A stretch of DNA of 64,000 bases, from assembly GCA_963920665.1 (NCBI GenBank), contig OY987266.1, positions 7,011,001-7,075,000 of the forward strand, in the 5' to 3' direction. This DNA comes from Straminergon stramineum (lineage: Eukaryota > Streptophyta > Bryopsida > Hypnales > Calliergonaceae). The notes beneath the pieces were generated by a model that was not told the DNA's origin, made no database searches, and saw nothing but the letters and a program-made list of their open reading frames with translations. Each line of letters starts with the position of its first letter. The stretch's first letter is position 1. This document shows, piece after piece, positions 11,752 to 22,979 of this stretch. A program made the translations under genes and the position numbers.

Positions 11752-13224
11752 TTACATGCTCCTAGGCCTTGAGGGGTTAAGTTACTATGAACTAATGGGT
11801 TATTGCAAGAAACACCGGTTCTATTCTTTGTCACAATAAGAATGACACTTTTGTTATCCGCTATAACTTTTTAAGTACAAGTCCAATGAAAATGAAATTT
11901 TTATTGAACATGTCTAACTTGATGGTAATCGGATCTATTATTTTTCAGAAATTAAAATGAATCGTGTTGTATTTAAAAGTCATTTTTGTTAATTTGTCAA
12001 AAAGTACAGTTTAGGGTTTTTTACTATGTTAGGAGTCCCCAAGTTTTATGATCTAGAGTTGAAACTTCCATGGTCTATTTTCATAGCAAGAAAGTATATA
12101 CCTACCAAAGGAAATTTGAAAATCTATTATTTTATGTCTTCTACATGAGTGCAAACAACACTCTTATTGTGTGCAATTTTTGAACATTCACTATAAGAAA
12201 TCGACATTTTTCATGACATGCCTCGATTTTTTGGAACAAATTTTTTGGCATGCCCAATTCAACAAGCCCATGTTTTTATGTCAAGAAAAATATCATGTTG
12301 TCATGATGTAAATATATATACTGTATGAAATATATATTTATTTTATATTTTGAATAGATTCTATGATGTGGAGGACAAACTTATTGATGACAATTCTAGT
12401 GGCTTTAAGGTGACGATTTTAGAGGCTTCAAGGTGACGCTTATTGCCTAAGGAGTTGTTCAAAAGACAAAAGCCCTAAACAAGTTTCACTAGTTTGGGGA
12501 ATTCTTTTAAGTTTTATAGAATCTGTGAATCAGTTTGAAGTTCGATTCTAGAATGTCGAATTAGAGAGTTTTTATAGAGTTGCAAGACCCAAAGTCTCAA
12601 CCAGAGGATGAGCTAGAGCTTTTCTTGTTACAATTGTCAATTCAACCATCTCAACCGGAAGTTTCTTCACTATTGCGAACCCATTTACAAGATGAAGTTG
12701 GATCTTCTCGTCTGTTGAAGAAACCTCATATAGAGTAGCGTTAGCACAGAAATCTTCAAAGAGATGCATGTACTTTGGTGATTCTACTTCAAGTTAGATG
12801 TGTTGAACCGGGTACCCAAGATGTGACATTTGAAGCAAGTTATGAAGGCTTGAACGTTGACTAATATTATTGTATGGTTAGGCCAGTTAAGGGAAGCCCT
12901 AATCACCAACGTTGGTTGAAAGGGCCAATTAATCCTGTAATAAAGGCCAAACGTCGAGATTACGTCCCAAACACGGCTAGGCACATTTTCAAATTCTTGT
13001 AGATGAATTAGCGCTCTTCTTCGACTTCAGTTTTTACCTCCATTTGATTTTGGTTAAAGATTTTTAGCTAATTCAAGTTTTCTGTATTCCATTTGTATAT
13101 TAGATTTGAAAGTTAAGGAGATAGAAATAGTTTACCTTTTAGGGTTGACCTTTGGGGTTCTTTGGCCTTGAAAGATGAATAGTGATTTCTCTTTTGATGT
13201 TTCCTTTGGAACAATAGGTGTTTT
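11752..13224. other. FB1 loop, first copy
   Basis: The single-copy centre of the hairpin holds a right-half family A element (11798-12188), an AT-rich stretch with ATATATAT runs near 12310-12350, and a segment (12570-12985) where fairly long frames are open on both strands. On plus, 12577-12730 reads as an acidic, Gln/Leu-rich peptide (DPKSQPEDELELFLLQLS and onward) ending at an in-frame stop. It may be captured host sequence, but I do not recognise it. Confidence 0.5.
11798..12188 (-). mobile_element. family A element, right-half copy in FB1 loop
   Basis: GGGTTATTGCAAGAAACACC at 11798 is the terminal repeat. The following 390 bp is the diverged reverse complement of 5900-6298, sharing segments such as TTAGGGTTTTTTA and ATTATTTTATGTC. 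It ends at 12188, where a CACTATAAGAAA sequence begins. The same copy appears again, truncated by the gap, at 14018-14331. Confidence 0.65.
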
Positions 13225-13817
13225 GAGGTATGAGGCTTTTCCACCACAAGGTGAAGAAACCCCCTAGAGTTGGCCAACAGGGAGTGTATGGGACACCTAC
13301 CTAGATTGCCTTCCAAGCAATGGACTCCAACAATGAGTTTTTTGGGTGAATTTGACCTAAGTAATTCTAAGTAAGAAGGGGGTAGTCCATCTCACATCAT
13401 CAAATACACCCCCTAACAACCTACTATCATCTAACAAAGCACTCAAATAGATTATAGCCACTTTGTATGCCAAAATCTACCTCAAATGTGCCATTTGGGG
13501 CTCAAAATGACCTAAATGTGATTCTAAGTACTAATCACAGCACATCACATCTCACCCAAACCCTAAAAATTGAGATTCACATTCATGCAATTGCAATCAC
13601 ACCAATCATCCTCACTCAACAACCATTACACTTACAACATCTTTTTAGCAAGGTGCAATTAAAATTGCAATGATTCAATTAAGATTGTGAAGGATTTACA
13701 CAAAAAACCCTCAAATTTTGCCTCCAAGAGGCAGCAGACCCTCTTCCACAAAAACAGCCGCCATTTTCCTGTCCTTGCTCCAAATGGGTCGATCTCAGAC
13801 TTTTTGAAAAGCCAACT
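13225..13817 (-). repeat. FB1 right arm, truncated by gap (first contig)
   Basis: Reverse complement of 11159-11751, cut by the N gap. The identical stretch, continued to the arm's true end, is present at 15375 onward in the second contig. Confidence 0.85.
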
Positions 13818-14017
13818 NNNNNNNNNNNNNNNNNNNNNNNNNNNNNNNNNNNNNNNNNNNNNNNNNNNNNNNNNNNNNNNNNNNNNNNNNNNNNNNNNNN
13901 NNNNNNNNNNNNNNNNNNNNNNNNNNNNNNNNNNNNNNNNNNNNNNNNNNNNNNNNNNNNNNNNNNNNNNNNNNNNNNNNNNNNNNNNNNNNNNNNNNNN
14001 NNNNNNNNNNNNNNNNN
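13818..14017. other. assembly gap (200 N)
   Basis: Exactly 200 N, a placeholder gap size. The sequence resuming at 14018 matches 11875 onward, so the real distance here is probably negative (overlapping contigs). Confidence 0.98.
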
Positions 14018-15960
14018 GTACAAGTCCAATGAAAATGAAATTTTTATTGAACATGTCTAACTTGATGGTAATCGGATCTATTATTTTTCAGAAATTAAAA
14101 TGAATCGTGTTGTATTTAAAAGTCATTTTTGTTAATTTGTCAAAAAGTACAGTTTAGGGTTTTTTACTATGTTAGGAGTCCCAAGTTTTATGATCTAGAG
14201 TTGAAACTTCCATGGTCTATTTTCATAGCAAGAAAGTATATACCTACCAAAGGAAATTTGAAAATCTATTATTTTATGTCTTCTACATGAGTGCAAACAA
14301 CACTCTTATTGTGTGCAATTTTTGAACATTCACTATAAGAAATCGACATTTTTCATGACATGCCTCGATTTTTTGGAACAAATTTTTTGGCATGCCCAAT
14401 TCAACAAGCCCATGTTTTTATGTCAAGAAAAATATCATGTTGTCATGATGTAAATATATATACTGTATGAAATATATATTTATTTTATATTTTGAATAGA
14501 TTCTATGATGTGGAGGACAAACTTATTGATGACAATTCTAGTGGCTTTAAGGTGACGATTTTAGAGGCTTCAAGGTGACGCTTATTGCCTAAGGAGTTGT
14601 TCAAAAGACAAAAGCCCTAAACAAGTTTCACTAGTTTGGGGAATTCTTTTAAGTTTTATAGAATCTGTGAATCAGTTTGAAGTTCGATTCTAGAATGTCG
14701 AATTAGAGAGTTTTTATAGAGTTGCAAGACCCAAAGTCTCAACCAGAGGATGAGCTAGAGCTTTTCTTGTTACAATTGTCAATTCAACCATCTCAACCGG
14801 AAGTTTCTTCACTATTGCGAACCCATTTACAAGATGAAGTTGGATCTTCTCGTCTGTTGAAGAAACCTCATATAGAGTAGCGTTAGCACAGAAATCTTCA
14901 AAGAGATGCATGTACTTTGGTGATTCTACTTCAAGTTAGATGTGTTGAACCGGGTACCCAAGATGTGACATTTGAAGCAAGTTATGAAGGCTTGAACGTT
15001 GACTAATATTATTGTATGGTTAGGCCAGTTAAGGGAAGCCCTAATCACCAACGTTGGTTGAAAGGGCCAATTAATCCTGTAATAAAGGCCAAACGTCGAG
15101 ATTACGTCCCAAACACGGCTAGGCACATTTTCAAATTCTTGTAGATGAATTAGCGCTCTTCTTCGACTTCAGTTTTTACCTCCATTTGATTTTGGTTAAA
15201 GATTTTTAGCTAATTCAAGTTTTCTGTATTCCATTTGTATATTAGATTTGAAAGTTAAGGAGATAGAAATAGGTTTACCTTTTAGGGTTGACCTTTGGGG
15301 TTCTTTGGCCTTGAAAGATGAATAGTGATTTCTCTTTTGATGTTTCCTTTGGAACAATAGGTGTTTTGAGGTATGAGGCTTTTCCACCACAAGGTGAAGA
15401 AACCCCCTAGAGTTGGCCAACAGGGAGTGTATGGGACACCTACCTAGATTGCCTTCCAAGCAATGGACTCCAACAATGAGTTTTTTGGGTGAATTTGACC
15501 TAAGTAATTCTAAGTAAGAAGGGGGTAGTCCATCTCACATCATCAAATACACCCCCTAACAACCTACTATCATCTAACAAAGCACTCAAATAGATTATAG
15601 CCACTTTGTATGCCAAAATCTACCTCAAATGTGCCATTTGGGGCTCAAAATGACCTAAATGTGATTCTAAGTACTAATCACAGCACATCACATCTCACCC
15701 AAACCCTAAAAATTGAGATTCACATTCATGCAATTGCAATCACACCAATCATCCTCACTCAACAACCATTACACTTACAACATCTTTTTAGCAAGGTGCA
15801 ATTAAAATTGCAATGATTCAATTAAGATTGTGAAGGATTTACACAAAAAACCCTCAAATTTTGCCTCCAAGAGGCAGCAGACCCTCTTCCACAAAAACAG
15901 CCGCCATTTTCCTGTCCTTGCTCCAAATGGGTCGATCTCAGACTTTTTGAAAAGCCAACT
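14018..15960 (+). repeat. direct duplicate of 11875-13817 across the gap
   Basis: Runs base for base with 11875-13817. I see two single-base indels: a four-C versus three-C run near 12040/14180, and an extra G near 15271. Both are the kind of difference expected from sequencing error or two haplotypes. This is most simply an unmerged contig overlap and not a biological tandem duplication. Confidence 0.85.
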
Positions 15961-17126
15961 TCAAGGCGCATCAGCCCTCCGAATTTCAACTGATTCCGCC
16001 ATGTCGTTTTCCCGCCATTGTCCGACAAAGTCGGCAGTCCTCCATTGTTGCGGCAGCCAACCTCCCCGCACAAAATCGTCCACCACCGTCACGTTTTGGC
16101 TCCAAATTGGGCGAGCCATAGCTTTTCGGAAAGCTAACTTCAATGCGCTCCACCCCTTTAGATTTTAGCTTCATTCGATTCTCCACGCTCCCGCAATCAC
16201 CCCTCAAAGTTGACCCTCCAATCTCAACTCACAATTTTTCCCCCTTCCCAAGCACTTTTCCATCTGACCTCACACCCCTTCATTTTTCACCCATTTTCTT
16301 TCAAAAAAATGGTGAAACCTACTCGACAAATTGTCCTAATCTTCCCCTACCCTACTCTTTTGCAATTCATGCTTCAAAAGCTCACAAATCACAACCTTCC
16401 TCTCAAAACACACAAACATCCCACATTCACACAAAAGTTGAGAGAGTTGAGAGAGAGAGGGCTCCAAACCCTAATTTTGCCTATATCCAACTTTCTAACG
16501 GATTAATTTTCTAAACTACTTTCATCCTACACTAATTCACTGTTAATCCACTAATTTGGTGCAAAATGCACCAAATTAGTGCAAATTGCACTAGGTTACT
16601 GTAAATACGCTAATTTAATGTAAATTGCTCTATTTTAGTGTCCCCCCCCCCTTAAATTACTGTAAAACCCTCTAACTTACTGTAAAATCCTATTTTAGTG
16701 TTTTACCCACTACACTAGCGTTTTCGTCATAGTTTTAGTTTAACTAACTTCTTTTGTGTTTTTTCTTATTTCTTATTTTTGTGGTTTTTAATTTACTTTT
16801 AGTTTCATTTCCTACTTTTAGTCTTTTGTTTTCATTTTCTCATCATTTCACCGTTAGCCTAACTTGGTTACTCTACCAAATCTTGCTTAACCTCTTTTTA
16901 GTTTTAACTTCCCATTTTTTCCCTAGAATTTCCCCTAATTTCCTCCTAATGGCACTTTTTAGCATCTTGCCCTAACCTCTTAAAGTTTCCATTGCTATCT
17001 AGTAGAAAACTCCTTAATTGATGGTTATGGCTTAATTTGGAATACTAATACTTCCGGATTTGTAAATTCATGCTTAATGTTTATATTTTTGGATTTTTAA
17101 ATAGTGAACCAATATAATGGTTCACA
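15375..17126 (-). repeat. FB1 right arm, complete
   Basis: Reverse complement of 10001-11751, almost identical. It ends at TTCACA (17126). The following DNA (17127 onward) has no counterpart left of 10001, apart from the 9-bp TGGGCCTCT at 17135-17143. Confidence 0.85.
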
Positions 17127-17340
17127 GCATGTTTTGGGCCTCTCACCTCTTCAACAAGTCAAAGTTATAACTTGATTTCCCTACATTCTAAGAAATATAT
17201 CTAAGTCAATTTCATATTATGATGTTCATATTGAATAAAGAAGTTCAAAAGTACAATTGACATTATATAATAAGCTTGATGCACAATACATATTGTCAAT
17301 CAAAGTTCAAACTTGTGAAAAAGTATAGAAAGTGCTTGAG

Positions 17341-17876
17341 CCTTGAGGGGTTAAAGCCATCAAATCTATTGTTGAACAATTGTGGAAAATTGAAGATATG
17401 TGATTTTGGAATGGCACAATGGTTTGGGGGTCAACCCTTAAAGTATACAAATGAGATTGTTACCTTATAGTATAGAGCACCAAAACTTCTTTTCAGAGCA
17501 AAAGTATATACAATTGCTATTGACATGTGGTCTATAGGATGCATCATGGTAGAGTTGTTATCAAAACAACCTTTGCTCCTAGGACAATCAAAGTTATTGG
17601 GATACCAAATAAAAAAAATTGGCCAAATTTTGTAAATTTAGTACATGTAACAACAATATGATCAACCAACCACTTAATAAGTTAAGAGAGAAGTTTCTAA
17701 GTATAGCTATTGTTGCAAAACCTACCTTAATTCAAAAAGGCTTTGATTTATTAAACCATCTCCTAACTTATGATCCATTGAAACGTATTACTATAAATGA
17801 GGCTCTCAATCATAAATGGTTTCAAGAGGTTCCATTACCAATGGAAAAAGAATTTATGCCAAGATTTCCCACCTGA
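17341..17876 (+). pseudogene. CDKG/CDK11-type protein kinase pseudogene, C-lobe part
   Basis: The C-terminal kinase lobe of a CDK11/PITSLRE relative (plant CDKG, involved in splicing and cell-cycle control). Visible are LKPSNLLLNNCGKLKICDFG (catalytic loop to DFG), YTNEIVTL, then a stop where W of WYRAPE should be, [19 protein letters not shown], and after a frameshift GFDLLNHLLTYDPLKRI and NHKWFQEVPLPMEKEFMP. The HRD motif is lost and APE reads APK, so it is dead. It is read without introns although plant CDKG genes are split, which suggests a retrocopy. The N-lobe half lies downstream on the opposite strand (18676-19364). Confidence 0.85.
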
Positions 17877-18189
17877 ATTTAGGGTGATTTTGATAATCTT
17901 CTACTATAGTTTATTTGATGATTTAGGTTGAACAAGATTTTATAAATCTAGATAATTACTTTTTAAATTTGAAATAGTTCATTGAATGCTTTGGTTTTTG
18001 AACTAGCACGAGAGTCAAAGTCTTCAAGACATCTCAATAATCTCCATCTTTAGTGATTTTGTAGCTTCATCAACCTCTTATGAGAGTTTAATATAGATTG
18101 CATATTGAGTTGGATAACCTTGGACCTTGGTTATTAGAGAGTTACCAAAGTCAATTCAAAATAGATAGTAGCCTACTATAGCAAAATCC

Positions 18190-18220
18190 AACTATTTAAA
18201 TATATATATATATATATTTG
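18190..18220. repeat. short (AT)n run
   Basis: A simple TATATATATA run lies between the two kinase pseudogene halves. Confidence 0.6.
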
Positions 18221-18300
18221 ATGAATTTTTGAAATTTGATGCTTCAAGATATATTTTACAAAAATCTAAAAAATATTTTTTCAAGTCTGACTATATACAT

Positions 18301-18675
18301 AACAACACTCCCATTGTGCACAATTTTTGAACATTGAAGATGGTTCTAAGGTCATTCTTTTGGTGTAATCTCATCTTTATCAAATCTTTCCAAAAGCGTA
18401 ATTTTTAATTTTAAAAAAAAAATTGATTTTCCTATTTCTTACAAATTAAAATGTGAAAGTGCCAATTTCATGAGATTTTGCACTTTTCTAGTTCTCCTAC
18501 CTAGAGAATTTCCTATGCTTTCCCTTTCTAGAGTTCCATCTTCTTAAAGGTTTATATATTAAAAATATTTTTTTTCATTAAATTTTTTTTTTCTAATTAT
18601 AAAGTACTCCCGAAAAAAATAGGAGTACTATGGAAAACACTACAAAAAATGCACAGTGTTTCATGCAATGACCCT
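18301..18675 (-). mobile_element. family A element, left-half copy at the kinase pseudogene break
   Basis: Read on the minus strand it begins AGGGTCATTGCATGAAACAC and matches 8441-8745. It ends at 18301, near a segment also present at 12155-12188 (CAACACTC-CATTGTG-CACAATTTTTGAACATT). Its outer terminus directly abuts the kinase sequence reading KFLHDN, so it sits exactly at the end of the N-lobe fragment. Confidence 0.75.
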
Positions 18676-19364
18676 AATCCATTGTCATGTAGAAATTTCA
18701 CACGATCGAAAAGTCACAACATCAAACATTTTACCTCACTTTGGCTAAATGGTTGTATCATAGCCTTTTTGATGAGGCCTTTCAAATTGTGTTCTATGTA
18801 CTCCATCACTATGAACTTGGTGGGAAACATACTATTATTGACTGCAATTTCTTTGACATTAACAATAGATGGATGATGAATTGATAATAGGATTAGGAAC
18901 TCCATCTCTATAGAACCCTTGACCTATCATATTCAACTTTTCAAATTTATCTATAGATCTTCACTTTGCAAACAAATCAATAGCTCTTGATAATTTGGAA
19001 AAATCTTTTGAATGAAACTCACCTTTGTGAAATTTTGGATTGAATCCGATTCTCTTCTTTTGTGACATGAATTCATGTGGCTCTAATGAACAACTTAATG
19101 CTCTTCCATGATCTCCTAATTGACCATCCACATTATTGTTGAAACCATCCCTATAAGCTTTAATTTGGGTTGTTGCCAATAAGATGATGAATGTTGTTTT
19201 TCATGAATGAATGGGTCTATTGCCCATTGAGAATGAGCAATACCAGTAGGAGCCAAAACACTAACACCATCTTTATCTTTGTCAACAATTATTAGTAGAG
19301 TGTCAAAAAATTGGCCTTCTTCAATCTCTTCTTTTGTCTTTGGAGTTCCTATTTCCATTTCCAT
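18676..19364 (-). pseudogene. CDKG/CDK11-type kinase pseudogene, N-terminal part, inverted
   Basis: On the minus strand, 19364 downward reads MEMEIGTPKTKEEIEEGQFF and VLAPTGIAHSQWAIDPF, like the acidic N-terminal region of plant [19 protein letters not shown] (start of the kinase domain) follows, then a jump straight to [29 protein letters not shown] and [13 protein letters not shown]. The glycine-loop end, the VALKK lysine and the PLTSLRE helix are therefore deleted, and there are frameshifts and stops. It continues the same protein as 17341-17876 but lies in the opposite orientation, so the copy was broken by an inversion. Confidence 0.85.
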
Positions 19365-22174
19365 TTTCTATTTTATTTTTGTTAAAATATACTAGATACA
19401 TACACCCCTAATCCCCTAACATTGTGATACTTGAAAAATACATCTCAAAGAAGAAAATATTGAAGAATTCTAAGGGCTTAAAATCTCATTTTAAAGGCCA
19501 ATAACAACTTCTACTTCTACTTTAGACTATTACTTTGATGTTAAAATATTTGCTTCAAAAAGAAAAAGTAAAATTTTCTAAAGAAATGGATAGGTCATTG
19601 AAAGTATAACTTATAGCTACGTAGTCACAACCTTGAAAGCACAAGATCCAACCTTGAAACCACAAATCTAGGTGATGCAACCCTCACAAAGAGTTATCTT
19701 GAGGGTATCTTTAATGTAGACACTACATATGTGATCATTTGCGACAAAGGGGATGTACTAAGTCTATTATTGGGACCTAGGGTGTCATGAACCATTTTCC
19801 ATTTTGTGCTTCCCAATGTGTCTCTTGTTTAGGTCTTGTTATTTAAAAATAACGTCATGAAATTCTCTTAGTAGGATCTTTGTTCTTCTTTAGACCTACA
19901 ATTGACCAATGTTAGTAGAAGCTAGAAGATGCCATCCAATTTGGCCTAGAGGATTTGAACAATAAGTAGAAAGATTAGTTCACTTAGAATTTGGTGAAAA
20001 AGGGTAGAGAGGGATCCAATGGTCTACTTTGAAGGTCAAAAATTGGAAGTAGTCAATTTGGTTGCAATTTCATTTTCATAGAGAGGAAAGTTTCTTGAAA
20101 TGCTTGTTTGAAGATTTCTTTGTTGAGGTGCCAATTGTGAGCCCCTATTTCATCACCTGAGGCTCACTTTTTTTTTTTTTTTCCTCGTATTTTGTCATTT
20201 TAAATGCATTTTTATATACAAAGAGCCCCCCAAAGAGTGTAGAACCAAAATAGAAGTGTCTCATTCCAATATAGAATTTGTTCTAGCTTTAGAATATTAT
20301 AGCTAGAATGGCCCAACCACAAATTGTAAATAGGTTAGAACCCAATTAATTGTGGTAAATTGATCAATTGCAAGTGATGGGTGTGTTAGGCTTAGAACCC
20401 CACATGGAGAGGACATCTCTAGGCTAGAATTGGTTGAGGGAACCTTGGTGAGGCATAAGAATCAGTTCTTGGAGATAGGTTCTACTTTCCCCATTCCATC
20501 GACGAAATAGCGGATCCCCAATAATTGGCTTGCAAATGTTGAAAATACCAAGACGGAACCATGGAGGAATATCTGGTCCAAGAAGGGTGACTTGGGGTTA
20601 AAACCATGCTTGGGAACCAATGGCAAAGTCGGTTTACTAAGATTCCCCCTAGGGTGAAAGATTCCCCGGCTACTAAGAATTAAACGAGGGGGTGGATTTT
20701 GTCCCCACTAGGATAATGTGTAGAGTAAAAATATGAGCCTACACATGTGTCATGGGATCCTATGGAAGGTTCCACGAAAAATTTCAGAATTTTTTAATAG
20801 TCAAAAGATGTCTTTCCAAACAGACAACTGCCCAAACCTACAATGGGAAATTCCTAGAAATTCCCCAAGTGGCGGTAAATTCCCACTAAAAATTAGTATA
20901 GCTTCTTTTATGTTAATAAGTTACCCCGACAAGTTTCACAGCATTCCGATAGTCATAAGTACTTGAACCTGCAACATTCTTCGACAATTAGTGAAATTTA
21001 AAGTCCATGGCAGGTTTGACCTATGGAGCAAGAGCATACGAAAGTGAAATGGGGCCCAAGATAGGTCTTTTCTCACTCTCCCAAATCTACTTAGGAGCCT
21101 AGGCTAGTTAATTTTGCTAGAAAGTCAACCTCCAAAAGTTGGAATTTTTCCCAAGTTTTGGTGTTAAGTTGGTGCTAGGTTTCGTTGTGATTTTGAAGAT
21201 AGAAAAGGAGGAGGGTTTTTCCTTGAACTAAAAATGGCCTTCTGAAGCCAATGGCTCAATCCGTTTGCAAATTGGAGTTAATGTCCAAAAGTTAGCTTAG
21301 TGGGCCAGCATAGGATGAAAGCCTTGAGTTTTGGATGATAACCCAAGAAGATAAGTTTAACTTAGATGAACAAGGAGAGGTAGGGTCCTGGGAAAGAGTA
21401 TAGAAGGGCACCCCTTCTCCTCTCTCACTACCTCTTTTTAGTGTAATTAGGTCTGTTGGGTCCAATTTATGTTGAAAATTGTGGCATTTTAGCCACAAAC
21501 CTTGCACTGGTGTTTTGGGGGCACTTTTGTCTGTTGTTGTTTGTCGAACTTGCAAAGTCTTTGTGAGTCCCTTGCCTTTTGAGTGAGCGTAATACTAACT
21601 CTTCCAAGCTTGAGCTTGGAAGCTTTGCTAACTTACTGGGTTATTAGAGGTTGTGTGTGCTTATCCTTGAAAGACCCTTTTTGGTCACTCTCCTTGCTTT
21701 GTCATGTACTAACCCTAGAGCAACCCCCCATATGATTGGTGATGCCGCTTTGGAGGGCCTTTAGTTCAAGTCATTTATATTACTAACCCATGTCGCTAGT
21801 CCTTTGAGTGTCAATGGTCTCTTCCTCTTTTTATGTTTTTGTACCTAACATTGACATGGTGTTCCTTGGTGAGAGACATGAGGGTGTGAGGGTAGTGGGT
21901 TCCGCCTATACGGTGAAGCTTTGAAGCCCTATAGGGTAAAAAGTCTTAGTCATGTATTACTAAGGGGAACAACGGCAAAGCTTTGAATTCCCTTGAGGTA
22001 AAATATCTTAGCGATGCATTAAAAGCACCTCACGAGAGAACCGTGAGACTACATGGTCCCTTTCCTTACAAAGTTTAGTTCCCAAAATGTGTTGGGAACG
22101 AACCAAGGTTTAGACCTCAAAAAATAGAAGTAGAATTCAAGATTGAATATGAGGAGTAATTAGGCAAAAATTGA
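19365..22174. other. retroelement-like noncoding DNA, no clear ORF
   Basis: From about 19800 the DNA is less AT-rich and resembles decayed LTR retrotransposon sequence (for example TGTGAGCCCC at 20128 and the block at 21850-22080). I could not find paired LTRs, a primer-binding site or reverse transcriptase motifs. Treat the retroelement reading as a weak inference. Confidence 0.3.
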
Positions 22175-22394
22175 ATGAGGTCATTGTCCTACGAGCTTAG
22201 GACACCACCCATTAACCATATACATGGCATGCCTCAAGACCCCTCAAACTTTGGAAAAAATCAGCAAAGAGAGAAGCTAGTCTTACAATCAATCCAGCCT
22301 CCACCTTCCCAATCCACCAGCTCCTCGATACCTAGGAGACCAAGGCCGGGTATTTCTAGCCGGGCATTGGTGGAGTAGGGTCGGGTACCAATAA

Positions 22395-22740
22395 TTGTCA
22401 GTAGAGTGTTGGGCTTTGGGGTTCCGGTACATACAATCAAACTTTGGGATTTGGGCAAGGGGGTCGAATGGGAGGGGAGCAGGTTTTGGGGGTCGAATTT
22501 GGGGTAGGTTGGGTTTGGAATTCCACTACAGGGAGTCGGGTTTGGGAGGTTGGATTTTGGAAGAGTTGGGCTTTGGGGTTTCGGTACAAGGGAGTCGGAC
22601 TTTGCAGTTTCAGCAAGGAGGGTCGGGCTCTGGGACTTCGGTACATTGGAGTCGGGTTTGGGGTTCTAGTACATGGAGTCAGGGTTTGGGGTTTGGGTAC
22701 AAGGAGTTGGGCTTGGGGTTCTTGATACCAAGGGGGACGG
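22395..22740 (+). repeat. G-rich degenerate minisatellite
   Basis: Repeated units of roughly 30-50 bp built on GTCGGGTTTGGGG and GTACAAGGAG, for example around 22560, 22625, 22650 and 22690. The plus strand is strongly G-rich with many GGG runs, so both strands give long open frames of low complexity (22437-22892 minus, 22395-22751 plus). These are composition artefacts or remnants of a repetitive gag-like region, not recognisable genes. Confidence 0.6.
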
Positions 22741-22979
22741 ATGTTGTCTAGGATTGAGGGAAAGAAGGAGGTTGTCCAAGGTGGGAAAAAAGGAGAAGGC
22801 AGTCCAGTAATTAAGGTGGAAAGAAAGAGGCGACCTACGATACATCCAACCACACTAAACAAATTGTCGGGGCAGGGATTCCAACTCCCCATCTCCCATA
22901 AACCATTACTAAAGCAACGAGCAAACGGACAAAAGAATGAGAGTGTGACAAGAGGGAGGACAATTTGAAGGTTAGGAGT

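Larger units (their letters stand above)
10001..17126. mobile_element. FB1: giant foldback (hairpin) element
   Basis: An inverted repeat with arms of about 1.75 kb. The left arm (10001-11751) is the reverse complement of 15375-17126, with only a few differences seen: single-base changes near 10163 and in the segment near 10050, and a G run of 9 versus 10. The outer ends carry a near-palindrome, GTGAACC-ATTATATT-GGTTCAC. The loop is about 3.6 kb as assembled, but only about 1.5 kb is unique because 11875-13817 recurs after the N gap. Arms this long fit foldback or long-TIR Mutator-like elements (FARE in Arabidopsis is a known foldback family). No transposase is seen, so it is presumably non-autonomous. 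A 9-bp match (TGGGCCTCT) flanks it but sits 8 bp off the right arm, so it is not a clean target duplication. Confidence 0.8.

Noticed and set aside
12189..12240. CACTATAAGAAATCG as the left end of a CACTA element
   Set aside because: The only candidate right end (near 13187) shares six bases, and the interrupted family A copy does not resume after it.
11875..15960. Biological tandem duplication of the FB1 loop
   Set aside because: The break lies at an N gap, copies are almost identical and one is cut off; overlap of contigs is simpler.
9992..17143. TGGGCCTCT as a 9-bp Mutator-type target duplication of FB1
   Set aside because: The right copy is 8 bp away from the arm end, so it is not a clean duplication; kept only as a note.
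22437..22892. 151-codon minus-strand Pro/Thr-rich protein
   Set aside because: Produced by the G-rich minisatellite; stop-poor on both strands because of composition.
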